Assembly (NCBI GenBank): GCA_019683665.1
Contig: JADGIB010000222.1
Location: 1-6,188, forward strand
DNA: 6,188 nt
DNA from: Solirubrobacteraceae bacterium
GTDB lineage: Bacteria > Actinomycetota > Thermoleophilia > Solirubrobacterales > Solirubrobacteraceae
Direction of reading: 5' to 3'
The position numbers and the translations under genes are program-made. Position 1 is the first letter of the stretch. Each line of letters opens with the position of its first letter. Of this stretch, positions 1 through 6,162 are shown piece by piece. The notes under the pieces are model-generated. The model searched no databases, had not been told where the DNA came from, and saw only the letters and a program-made list of their open reading frames with translations.

Positions 1-233
1 GGCGGCGGGCGCGCGATCCCGCCCGCCGCCCGGCCCAGCCACGCGCGCGCCCGCGCCGCGCCCCGGCGCCGCCCCGGGGCCGCCGCCTCCGGCTCCCGGC
101 CGGCCGCGAGCACGGCCGCCAGGACCCGCGCGTCGGCCTCGACCGGCATCGCGCCCAGCTCCTCGCGCAGCCGCGCCGCCGCCCGCTCGGCGGCCGCCCG
201 CGCGTCGTCGTCGTGCCCGAAGCGCCCGCTCAC
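1..233 (-). CDS. Partial protein downstream of the ECF sigma factor; candidate anti-sigma factor (function unproven)
   Basis: On the minus strand a frame opens with GTG at 233-231, overlapping the TGA stop of the sigma factor gene (GTGA). It runs without a stop for 77 codons to the window edge, so only the N-terminus is visible. The protein starts VSGRFGHDDDARAAAERAAA and is rich in Ala, Arg and Glu, with a probable helix around residues 10-27 and a basic Gly/Arg/Ala stretch at about 52-77. No zinc-finger HxxxCxxC motif of the ZAS anti-sigma class and no membrane helix is seen in this part. The overlap implies translational coupling to the sigma factor. Genes in this position often encode anti-sigma factors with a soluble N-terminus followed by a membrane helix, and the basic stretch could precede such a helix. 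That role is inferred from position only; it may be an unrelated hypothetical protein. Confidence 0.55.
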   Translation of the reverse strand, partial: MSGRFGHDDDARAAAERAAARLREELGAMPVEADARVLAAVLAAGREPEAAAPGRRRGAARARAWLGRAAGGIARPP

Positions 234-1210
234 GGCCCCGGCGTCCAGACGAAGGGCTCGCTGCTGCGCAGCCGGGCCAGCGCGGCCGGGTCGTCGCCGT
301 CGGTGAGCAGCCGCTCGGCGTCGCGCCGCCAGCGGTCCCCGCTGGACAGCCGCAGCCGCCAGCGCGGGTGGTGGGCGATCCACGGCGCCGCCGCCGCGAC
401 GCTCACCCGCGGCGGCGCCCCGAGCACGGCCAGCACCCGGCGCCCGGCCGGGATGCGGTGCTCGAGCGCCTCGAAGAAGCGCACGAGCGCGCCCGGGTGC
501 GCGGGCGGCGCCACGTCGGCGGGAACGGCGCCCGCCTCGGCGCCGTGGGCGACGACGATCGCCCGGTCCGGAGGCGTGTGCAGGACGCCCCACACCTCCC
601 GGCCGACCGCCGCCGGCGGCGGCGCGAGCGCCTGCGCGAGCTGGGCCCGCGCCCGCGTCAGGCGCGAGCGCAGCGTCGACGGCGCCGCCAGGTCGAGCAC
701 CGCCGCCGCCTCGTGGCTGCGCAGCCCGAGCACGTCGACGAAGAAGAACGCCTCGACGTCCTCGACCGCCAGCCCGGCGAGCGCCCGGCGCAGGTCGAGG
801 CGGGTGTCGACGTCGGCCGCCGGCGCCGGCGGATCCAGCCCGGGCGCGTCCTCGAGGAACGCGAGGCCGCGGGCCGTGCGCCGGCGCAGCCGGTCCAGGC
901 AGAGGTTGCGGCAGATCGTCAGCAGCCACGCCCGCGCCGACGGCCCGCCGTGGAAGCCGGCCAGCGACCGGTACGCGCGCAGGAACGTCTCCTGCACGAC
1001 GTCCTCGGCCTCGTGCGCGTCGCGCAGCGTGAACGACGCCAGGCGCCAGGTGTCGTGCTTGTGACGGTGGTAGAGCAGGGCGAACGCCTCGTCGTCGCCC
1101 CCGGCCGCGCGCGCGACGAGCACCGCGTCCGACGCCTCCGGGGTCTCCTCGACTTCGACGTGCCCGGCGGCCGGATTGACGACGGCGGCCGGGTCCCGCT
1201 GCCGGTTCAT
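230..1210 (-). CDS. ECF-type RNA polymerase sigma factor with C-terminal IS630 transposase-like extension
   Basis: 326 residues; it directs RNA polymerase to specific promoters. Sigma region 2 lies at about residues 41-110 (DEAFALLYHRH, then EAEDVVQETFLRAYRSL and ARAWLLTICRNLCLDRLRRR). A Pro/Ala/Asp linker follows at about 120-137. Region 4, with its helix-turn-helix, lies at about 138-195 (LGLRSHEAAAVLDL, then STLRSRLTRARAQL). Ordinary ECF factors end near here at roughly 170-200 residues. This one continues for some 125 residues that resemble an IS630-type DDE domain, listed separately. The ATG at 1210-1208 is preceded by a strong purine-rich ribosome binding site (GGGGAGGGG at 1220-1212 on the minus strand). 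The gene is divergent from a sugar ABC operon and overlaps a downstream gene that could encode its regulator. Region 4 departs slightly from the usual pattern (APSTLRSRL where GTVKSRL is common). The ECF assignment is firm; its group and target genes are unknown. Confidence 0.93.
   Translation of the reverse strand: MNRQRDPAAVVNPAAGHVEVEETPEASDAVLVARAAGGDDEAFALLYHRHKHDTWRLASFTLRDAHEAEDVVQETFLRAYRSLAGFHGGPSARAWLLTICRNLCLDRLRRRTARGLAFLEDAPGLDPPAPAADVDTRLDLRRALAGLAVEDVEAFFFVDVLGLRSHEAAAVLDLAAPSTLRSRLTRARAQLAQALAPPPAAVGREVWGVLHTPPDRAIVVAHGAEAGAVPADVAPPAHPGALVRFFEALEHRIPAGRRVLAVLGAPPRVSVAAAAPWIAHHPRWRLRLSSGDRWRRDAERLLTDGDDPAALARLRSSEPFVWTPGP
233..601 (-). other. Degenerate IS630-type DDE transposase domain fused to the sigma factor (residues 204-326)
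   Basis: The C-terminal extension matches, in order, the conserved blocks of IS630-family transposases as I remember them. TPPDRAIVV (212-220) resembles the strand leading into the first catalytic Asp. RFFEALEHRIPAG (244-256) resembles the RFL.AIE...PAG block. PWIAHHPRW (276-284) resembles WLARHPRW. Trp294 to Glu299 resembles WLNAVE, and EPFVWT (318-323) resembles the typical KPFVWT tail. The segment from PAG to HPRW aligns without gaps. The first catalytic Asp position is Gly223 or a neighbour and the second (usually LDN) is Gly264; only the third acid, Glu299, appears kept. About 40 residues between the first two acids are missing, and the protein ends just after FVWT. It is therefore not expected to be catalytic. 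The frame is open throughout and joined to the sigma factor, so this looks like a retained domain rather than an inserted element. Confidence 0.75.
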
Positions 1211-1261
1211 GTCCCCTCCCCGCAGCGGAGCCTACGCCGTCGGCGCCCGCCCGTCGTCAAT
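1175..1261. repeat. Perfect 11-bp inverted repeat flanking the start of the sigma factor gene
   Basis: ATTGACGACGG at 1175-1185 is matched by its exact reverse complement CCGTCGTCAAT at 1251-1261, separated by 65 bp. The left arm lies inside the sigma gene (codons 9-12); the right arm lies in the divergent intergenic region. Each arm reads TTGACG inwards, and the right arm supplies the candidate -35 of the sigma gene promoter. It could be a two-site operator or a coincidence; no binding protein is known from the sequence. Confidence 0.5.
1229..1260 (-). promoter_or_regulatory. Weak candidate promoter for the sigma factor gene
   Basis: On the minus strand, TTGACG (plus-strand 1260-1255) is followed after 20 bp by TAGGCT (1234-1229). 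This resembles the housekeeping promoter pattern of high-GC actinobacteria (TTGAC and TAGRRT). The spacing is longer than the usual 16-19 bp and the -10 is imperfect. Transcription would begin around 1222, giving a short leader that still contains the ribosome binding site at 1220-1212. No equivalent pair was found pointing towards the transporter operon. Confidence 0.3.
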
Positions 1262-1293
1262 TCGCGCCCCGGCTTCGTCTCATGGGCAGGGGG

Positions 1294-1302
1294 AGAAAGG
1301 AG
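1294..1302 (+). promoter_or_regulatory. Ribosome binding site that sets the GTG start of the ABC ATPase
   Basis: AGAAAGGAG lies 5 bp upstream of the GTG at 1308. The open frame extends further upstream to an ATG at 1176, but those 44 codons overlap the sigma gene and its control region and encode nothing resembling an ATPase N-terminus. This site therefore favours the GTG, after which the typical start of the family (VAEVEFDRVSKVYEDG) follows at once. Confidence 0.85.
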
Positions 1303-1307
1303 CGGGC

Positions 1308-2525
1308 GTGGCCGAGGTCGAGTTCGACCGGGTCAGCAAGGTCTACGAGGACGGCACCCGCGCGGTGAACGACTTCCGCGTCGAGATCGCCGACGGCGAG
1401 TTCCTCGTGCTCGTCGGGCCGTCCGGGTGCGGGAAGACGACCGCGCTGCGGATGGTCGCCGGGCTGGAGGAGATCACCGAGGGGGTCGTCCGCATCGGCG
1501 ACCGGATCGTCAACCACGTGCCGTCGCGCGACCGCGACATCGCGATGGTCTTCCAGAGCTACGCGCTGTACCCGCACCTGTCGGTGCGCGAGAACATCGC
1601 GTTCGGGCTGAAGGTCAAGCGCCTGCCCAAGGACGAGATCGCCCGCCGGGTGGAGCGCGCGGCGCGGATCCTCGACCTCGAGCCGTTCCTGGACCGCAAG
1701 CCGCGCGCGCTGTCGGGCGGCCAGCGCCAGCGCGTCGCGATGGGCCGCGCGATCGTGCGCGAGCCGGCGTGCTTCCTCATGGACGAGCCGCTCAGCAACC
1801 TCGACGCGAAGCTGCGCGTCCAGATGCGGGCCGAGATCGCCCGGCTGCAGCAGGAGCTCGGCGTGACGACGCTCTACGTCACCCACGACCAGGTCGAGGC
1901 GATGACGATGGGCGACCGCGTCGCGGTCATGCGCAAGGGCGAGCTGCAGCAGGTCGCCGCCCCCCAGGAGCTCTACGACCACCCGGTCAACCTCTTCGTC
2001 GCGGGCTTCATCGGCAGCCCGGCGATGAACCTGCTCGAGGGCCGTCTGGAGCGGGCCGGCGACGGGCTGGCGGTCCGGGCCGGCGGGCAGACCCTCTCCC
2101 TGCCCGCCGAGCTCACCGCCGCCCGTCCCGCGCTCGCCCGCTACGTGGACCGGACCGTCATCGTCGGCATCCGGCCCGAGGACCTCGAGGACGCGGCGGT
2201 CGCCGGCGACGCGCCGGAGGGCCGCCGGCTCGGCGGCGTCGCCCAGCTGCGCGAGGCGCTCGGCTCGGAGCTGATGGTCTACCTGACTGTCGACGCGCCC
2301 GCCGCCGTCACCGCCGAGACCGACGAGCTGGCCGAGGACCGCGGCGTGCAGCAGCTCGGCGCCGACGAGCCCGGGACGACGGTCGTCGGGCGCTTCAGCC
2401 CGCGCTCGCGGGTCCGCGAGGGCGACCGGGTCGAGGTCGTCGTCGACACCTCGGCCCTCCACTTCTTCGATCCCGACACGGGTCTCGGGATCTACGACGC
2501 CACCAACGGAGGAGGACCGACGTGA
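1308..2525 (+). CDS. Carbohydrate ABC importer ATP-binding protein (MalK/UgpC/MsiK type)
   Basis: 405 residues; the cytoplasmic ATPase that powers the importer encoded by the next three genes. All nucleotide-binding motifs are intact: Walker A GPSGCGKTT (37-45), Q-loop Gln83 in VFQSYALYPH, signature LSGGQ (135-139), Walker B CFLMDEP (155-161, with Asp159 and Glu160), D-loop SNLD (163-166) and switch His193 in VTHDQVEAMT. From about residue 238 (SPAMNLLEG) a C-terminal regulatory domain of the OB/TOBE type follows, as in MalK-like proteins, ending with LHFFDPDTGLGIYD. This domain includes an extra acidic segment at about 328-357. The length fits the family once that is allowed for. The stop overlaps the GTG of the lipoprotein gene (GTGA). 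Many actinobacterial sugar importers rely on one shared ATPase encoded elsewhere; here the ATPase is the first gene of the operon and so probably dedicated. Automated pipelines may label it ugpC, but glycerol-3-phosphate transport is not implied. Confidence 0.95.
   Translation: MAEVEFDRVSKVYEDGTRAVNDFRVEIADGEFLVLVGPSGCGKTTALRMVAGLEEITEGVVRIGDRIVNHVPSRDRDIAMVFQSYALYPHLSVRENIAFGLKVKRLPKDEIARRVERAARILDLEPFLDRKPRALSGGQRQRVAMGRAIVREPACFLMDEPLSNLDAKLRVQMRAEIARLQQELGVTTLYVTHDQVEAMTMGDRVAVMRKGELQQVAAPQELYDHPVNLFVAGFIGSPAMNLLEGRLERAGDGLAVRAGGQTLSLPAELTAARPALARYVDRTVIVGIRPEDLEDAAVAGDAPEGRRLGGVAQLREALGSELMVYLTVDAPAAVTAETDELAEDRGVQQLGADEPGTTVVGRFSPRSRVREGDRVEVVVDTSALHFFDPDTGLGIYDATNGGGPT
2508..2516 (+). 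promoter_or_regulatory. Ribosome binding site within the ATPase 3' end, serving the lipoprotein gene
   Basis: GGAGGAGGA lies 5 bp upstream of the GTG at 2522, inside the last codons of the ATPase gene. It fixes the lipoprotein start, although that frame is open far upstream: the signal peptide begins directly at this GTG. The resulting GTGA overlap points to translational coupling. Confidence 0.85.
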
Positions 2526-3871
2526 ACCTTCCAGCCCTCAGGCGCCTCCTGCTCGCGCTGCTGGCCGGGGCCGCGCTCGTCGCGGCGGCCGGCTGCGGCG
2601 ACGACGACGATGACGGCGGCGCGACGGGCACCGCCACCGGCGGCGCGACGCAGGCCGCCGAGCCGTCGGACGTCTCCGGCACGGTGTCGATGGTCGGCAT
2701 CTGGACCGGCGACGAGCAGAAGTCGTTCCAGGCCGTCCTCGACGGCTTCAAGGAACGCTACCCGGACGTCACGGTCAACTACAACCCGGCCGGCGACAAC
2801 ACCCCGACCGTCCTCAGCACCGCGGTCGAGGGCGGCAACCCGCCGGACCTGGCCACGATCGCCCAGCCGGGCCTGATCCGCCAGTTCGCGCAGCAGGGCG
2901 CGCTGCAGCCGCTCACGTTCGCCCGCGAGGAGATCGAGGCGAACTTCCCGAAGGACATCGTCGACCTCGGCACGATCGACGGCGAGCTCTACTCGTTCGT
3001 CTTCAAGGCGGCGAACAAGTCGACGGTCTGGTTCAACGTCCAGGCGTTCGAGGACGCCGGCGTGGAGTCGCCCGAGACGTGGGAGGAGCTCGTGTCGGCC
3101 GCCGACACGATCAAGTCGTCGGGCCTGCCCGCCTACTCGATCGCGGGCGCCGACGGATGGACCCTCACCGACCTGTTCGAGAACATCTACCTGCGCCAGG
3201 CCGGGCCCGAGAAGTACGACCAGCTCACCGACCACGAGATCCCGTGGACGGACCAGTCGGTCAAGGACGCGCTGACGACGATGGCCCAGGTCATCGGCGA
3301 CTCCGACAACATCGTCGGCGGCACCTCCGGCGCGCTGGAGACGGACTTCCCGACGTCGGTGACGAACGTGCTCAGCGAGAACCCGCGCGGCGCGATGGTC
3401 ATCGAGGGCGACTTCGTCCCCGGCGTCGTGACCACGGACCTCGAGCCGGGCGCCGACTACGACGTGTTCGCGTTCCCGAGCATCGCCGGGTCGGGCCCGA
3501 CGGTCGTCGGCGGCGGCGACTCGGTCGTCATGTTCAAGGACACCCCGGCCGGCCAGGCGCTCGTCCAGTACCTGGCCAGCGCGGAGGCGGCCGAGATCTG
3601 GGCCTCGCGCGGCGGCTTCTCGTCGGCGAACACGCAGCTGTCGCCGGACGCGTACTCCGACGACCTGACGCGCACGACGGCGACCGCGATCGCCGAGGCC
3701 GAGACGTTCCGCTTCGACATGTCCGACCTGGCGCCCGCCGCGTTCGGCGGCACCCCCGGGCAGGGCGAGTGGAAGATCCTCCAGGACTTCCTGGCGGACC
3801 CGGCGAAGGTCGACCAGACCGCCCAGAAGCTCGAGCGCTCGGCCGCGCGCGCCTACCGCGACCGGGAGTAG
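2522..3871 (+). CDS. Sugar ABC importer substrate-binding lipoprotein
   Basis: 449 residues; extracellular receptor that delivers the sugar to the permeases. A lipoprotein signal peptide is clear: basic Arg7-Arg8, a hydrophobic core (9-20) and the lipobox AAGC with Cys25 as the lipidated residue. A linker rich in Asp, Gly, Thr and Ala (26-50) tethers the binding domain to the membrane. The rest fits the family 1 extracellular solute-binding fold: VSMVGIWTGDEQKSFQAVLD (55-74), FKERYPDVTV (76-85), NPPDLATIAQPGLI (106-119), STVWFNVQAFEDAGVESPET (167-186), then GAMVIEGDF (290-298), DYDVFAFPSI (312-321) and a C-terminal helical part. The look and gene order resemble AglE-type alpha-glucoside binding proteins, but the ligand cannot be deduced. 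It lies between the ATPase and permease genes, with 6 bp to the next gene. Confidence 0.93.
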   Translation: MNLPALRRLLLALLAGAALVAAAGCGDDDDDGGATGTATGGATQAAEPSDVSGTVSMVGIWTGDEQKSFQAVLDGFKERYPDVTVNYNPAGDNTPTVLSTAVEGGNPPDLATIAQPGLIRQFAQQGALQPLTFAREEIEANFPKDIVDLGTIDGELYSFVFKAANKSTVWFNVQAFEDAGVESPETWEELVSAADTIKSSGLPAYSIAGADGWTLTDLFENIYLRQAGPEKYDQLTDHEIPWTDQSVKDALTTMAQVIGDSDNIVGGTSGALETDFPTSVTNVLSENPRGAMVIEGDFVPGVVTTDLEPGADYDVFAFPSIAGSGPTVVGGGDSVVMFKDTPAGQALVQYLASAEAAEIWASRGGFSSANTQLSPDAYSDDLTRTTATAIAEAETFRFDMSDLAPAAFGGTPGQGEWKILQDFLADPAKVDQTAQKLERSAARAYRDRE

Positions 3872-3877
3872 CCGGAC

Positions 3878-5218
3878 GTGGCGCTCGCCGATGCCGGCGC
3901 GCCGGCGCCGCCCCCGGGTCTGGAGGGACCCGACCCGGGGCGCTGGCGGCGGCGCCTGACGACCGCGGCGTTCCTGGCGCCGGCGATCGTCCTGCTGACC
4001 GTGTGGATCGTCTATCCGACGATCCGCACGATCATCCGCAGCCTCTTCGGCCGCGACGGCTCCGAGTGGGTCGGGCTGGGCAACTACGAGACGCTGTTCA
4101 CGACGGACACGCTCGTCACCGCGATCCGCAACAACGCGATCTGGGTGGCGGTCGTGCCGGCGCTCGTCGCCGCGATCGGGATGGTCTTCGCGGTGCTGAC
4201 CGAGCGGATCAGCTGGAAGGTCGCGTTCCGCACCGCGGTCTTCATGCCGATGGCGATCTCGATGTTCGCCGCCGGCGTGATCTGGCACATCATGGACGAG
4301 AAGGACCCCGAGCGCGGGGCGGTGAACGCCGCGATCGGGGCGATCAAGGACGTCTTCGGCTCCAGCGGGGTCCTGTCGCGCGGGCAGCCGTCCAGCGACG
4401 CGCTCACCGGCAGCGTCCGGGACGGGTTCGTCCTGCGGGCGACGGTCCGCCCCGGCGACGGCGCGCTGCTGGGGCTGACGGCGATCCCGCCCGCCGAGGT
4501 GCCCGCGGACGCCGAGCAGGCCGTCGCCCCCGAGCCGGCGGCGGGCGAGATCGTCGGCGTCGTCTGGCGCGACTTCCGGCCGGGCGGCGGCGAGCCGGGC
4601 GTCGTCGAGCCGGGCGAGCTCGGCATCCCCGGCGCGACGGTCGAGCTGCGCGACGCGGCGGGGGAGGTGGTGGCGACGACGAGGACCGGCGCCGACGGCG
4701 GCTTCGCCTTCGCCGACGTCGCCGACGGCGGCTACCGGGTCGCGATCGGGTCGAAGACGTTCGCGGCGCCGTTCGAGGGGATCTCGTGGCTGGGGCCCGA
4801 CCTCATCACCCCGTCGGTGATGATCGCCTACATCTGGGTGTGGGCGGGCTTCGCGATGGTCGTCATCGCCGCCGGCCTGTCGGCGATCCCGCGCGACGTC
4901 CTCGAGGCCGCCCGCACCGACGGCGCGACCGAGTGGCAGGTGTTCCGGCGCGTCACCGTGCCGCTCCTGGCGCCGGTCCTGTCGGTCGTCTTCGTGACGA
5001 TGATCATCAACGTCCTGAAGGTGTTCGACATCGTCCTGTCGGTCGCGCCCGGGTCCTCGCAGGACGACGCGAACGTCATCGCGCTGGCGATGTGGCGCAC
5101 CTCGTTCTCGGGCGTCAACGACTTCGGGCTGGGCTCGGCGATCGCGGTGCTGCTGTTCGTCCTCGTGATCCCGGCGCTGGCGCTGAACATCCGCCGCTTC
5201 AAGCGAGAGGAGTCCTGA
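3878..5218 (+). CDS. Sugar ABC importer permease 1 (MalF/AglF type) with extracellular beta-sandwich insert
   Basis: 446 residues, against about 290-330 for a usual six-helix permease of this family. Membrane segments are seen at about 28-53, 84-108, 115-138, 312-335, 362-386 and 418-437. The EAA loop that binds the ATPase is at 343-366 (EAARTDGATEWQVFRRVTVP), between helices 4 and 5. The extra length is one block at about 163-296, in the outward-facing loop between helices 3 and 4. Family sequence continues on both sides (DEKDPERGAVNAAIGAIKDVF before, ISWLGPDLITPSVMIAYIW after). The GTG at 3878 follows the lipoprotein stop by 6 bp, with a modest GGGAG site at 3864-3868. The stop overlaps the ATG of the second permease (TGATG). 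It pairs with that protein to form the channel. The permease assignment is firm; the substrate is not known. Confidence 0.94.
   Translation: MALADAGAPAPPPGLEGPDPGRWRRRLTTAAFLAPAIVLLTVWIVYPTIRTIIRSLFGRDGSEWVGLGNYETLFTTDTLVTAIRNNAIWVAVVPALVAAIGMVFAVLTERISWKVAFRTAVFMPMAISMFAAGVIWHIMDEKDPERGAVNAAIGAIKDVFGSSGVLSRGQPSSDALTGSVRDGFVLRATVRPGDGALLGLTAIPPAEVPADAEQAVAPEPAAGEIVGVVWRDFRPGGGEPGVVEPGELGIPGATVELRDAAGEVVATTRTGADGGFAFADVADGGYRVAIGSKTFAAPFEGISWLGPDLITPSVMIAYIWVWAGFAMVVIAAGLSAIPRDVLEAARTDGATEWQVFRRVTVPLLAPVLSVVFVTMIINVLKVFDIVLSVAPGSSQDDANVIALAMWRTSFSGVNDFGLGSAIAVLLFVLVIPALALNIRRFKREES
4364..4765 (+). other. SdrD-B-like domain insert in the extracellular loop of permease 1 (residues 163-296)
   Basis: Residues about 224-290 fit the pattern of SdrD-B/CNA-B-like beta-sandwich repeats of surface proteins. 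EIVGVVWRDFRPGGG (224-238) is followed by EPGELGIPGATVELRD (244-259), then VVATTRTGADGGFAFADV (264-281) and GGYRVAI (284-290). This is the familiar G.VW.D / E.G..G..V.L / TT.T...G.F.F / G.Y.V series. The preceding stretch (163-222) is Pro/Ala-rich and not recognised. The position is the loop between core helices 3 and 4. That differs from the large P2 domain of E. coli MalF, which follows the first core helix. Confidence 0.75.
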
Positions 5219-6120
5219 TGGCGACCGTCTCGGCCGACGCGCCCGCCGCCTCGCCCGCCCCCCGCGCGCGCACGGAGACGCGCGCCGCGTGGCTCGTGCG
5301 CCAGTTCGCGCGCCTCCCGCTGCAGCTGCTGATGATCGTCGTCGCGCTGCTGTGGCTCGTGCCGACGTTCGGCCTGCTGCTGACGTCGCTCATGCCCTCC
5401 GACCGGATCTCGGAGATGGGCTGGTGGAAGCTCTTCGCCGAGCCGAGCATGGCGACGCTCGAGAACTACCGGGCGATGTTCGACGACAGCGACCTCGTCG
5501 ACGCGCTCCTCACCACGGCGATCATCGCGGTCGGCAACACGGCCCTGCTCGTCCTCGTCGCCTCGCTGGCCGGCTACGCGTTCGCGTGGCTGTCGTTCCC
5601 GGGCCGCGACGCGCTGTTCGTCGTCGTCATCGGGCTGCTCGTCGTCCCGCTGCAGATCGCGCTGATCCCGATCTTCTCGCTCTACAACTCGACCGGCCTG
5701 TTCGACACGGAGCTGGGCCTGATCCTGTTCCACGTCGCGTTCGGGCTGCCGTTCGGGATCTTCCTGCTGCGCAACTTCTTCGCCGGGATCCCGAAGGACA
5801 TCCTCGAGAGCGCGCGGATCGACGGCGCGTCGGAGGCGCGGATCTTCTTCCGGCTCATCCTCCCGCTCGGCCTGCCGGCGATCGCGTCGCTGGCGATCTT
5901 CCAGTTCCTGTGGACGTGGAACGACCTGCTCGTCGCGCTGACGTTCGGGCGCGACGTGCAGCCGCTGACCGTCGCGATCTTCTCCCAGCTGCGCCAGTTC
6001 GGCAGCAACATCGAGCTGATCGCGCCGGCGTCGTTTTTGTCGCTGGCGGTCCCGCTGGCGGTCTTCCTCGCCTTCCAGCGCTACTTCGTGCAGGGCCTGC
6101 TGGCCGGGTCGGTCAAGTAG
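5218..6120 (+). CDS. Sugar ABC importer permease 2 (MalG/AglG type)
   Basis: 300 residues; second channel subunit, partner of the preceding permease. A cytoplasmic Ala/Pro-rich N-terminus (1-30) is followed by six membrane segments at about 36-58, 97-124, 131-154, 166-186, 216-240 and 268-288. The EAA loop is at 196-219 (ESARIDGASEARIFFRLILP). The C-terminus VQGLLAGSVK is the usual ending of MalG-like proteins. Length is normal for the family. The ATG at 5218 overlaps the previous stop by one base and has a strong site GAGAGGAG (5205-5212) 5 bp upstream. It is the last gene of the visible operon: no further plus-strand gene begins before the window ends. One oddity is a pair of rare AT-rich codons (TTT TTG, 6034-6039; Phe273-Leu274) in a gene that otherwise ends nearly every codon in G or C. 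Confidence 0.95.
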   Translation: MATVSADAPAASPAPRARTETRAAWLVRQFARLPLQLLMIVVALLWLVPTFGLLLTSLMPSDRISEMGWWKLFAEPSMATLENYRAMFDDSDLVDALLTTAIIAVGNTALLVLVASLAGYAFAWLSFPGRDALFVVVIGLLVVPLQIALIPIFSLYNSTGLFDTELGLILFHVAFGLPFGIFLLRNFFAGIPKDILESARIDGASEARIFFRLILPLGLPAIASLAIFQFLWTWNDLLVALTFGRDVQPLTVAIFSQLRQFGSNIELIAPASFLSLAVPLAVFLAFQRYFVQGLLAGSVK

Positions 6121-6129
6121 CCGGGGCGG

Positions 6130-6162
6130 GGGCGGGTCGCGGCCGGCTGCGGATGCCCGCCC
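6130..6162 (+). terminator. GC-rich dyad after the transporter operon, doubtful terminator
   Basis: GGGCGGG (6130-6136) can pair with CCCGCCC (6156-6162) across a 19-base loop, 9 bases after the last stop codon. No T-run follows, and such GC dyads arise easily in this composition, so an intrinsic terminator is only a possibility. Nothing else is recognised in 6121-6188. Confidence 0.25.

Noticed and set aside
233..601. A complete IS630 insertion sequence within the sigma gene
   Set aside because: There is no transposase N-terminal helix-turn-helix or start codon of its own, no terminal inverted repeats or TA duplication were seen, and the frame is continuous with the sigma factor. A fused, degenerate domain fits better.
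213..1064. Long plus-strand open frame opposite the sigma factor gene
   Set aside because: It encodes an Arg/Ser/Ala-rich sequence with no family resemblance. Stop-free antisense frames are expected in DNA this rich in GC, and the minus-strand sigma factor explains the region.
1176..1307. Upstream extension of the ATPase gene to the ATG at 1176
   Set aside because: It would overlap the sigma gene and its control region, has no matching ribosome binding site, and adds 44 residues unlike any ATPase N-terminus. The GTG at 1308 has an AGAAAGGAG site at proper spacing.
1211..1307. LacI-type operator upstream of the sugar operon
   Set aside because: No compact palindrome with a central CG of the usual LacI kind was found; only the widely spaced 11-bp repeat arm and short GC dyads are present.
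2492..4288. A 598-codon minus-strand frame opposite the lipoprotein and permease genes
   Set aside because: Its product is a low-complexity run of Arg, Asp, Gly, Glu and Val typical of antisense shadow frames. The plus-strand genes carry clear family motifs.
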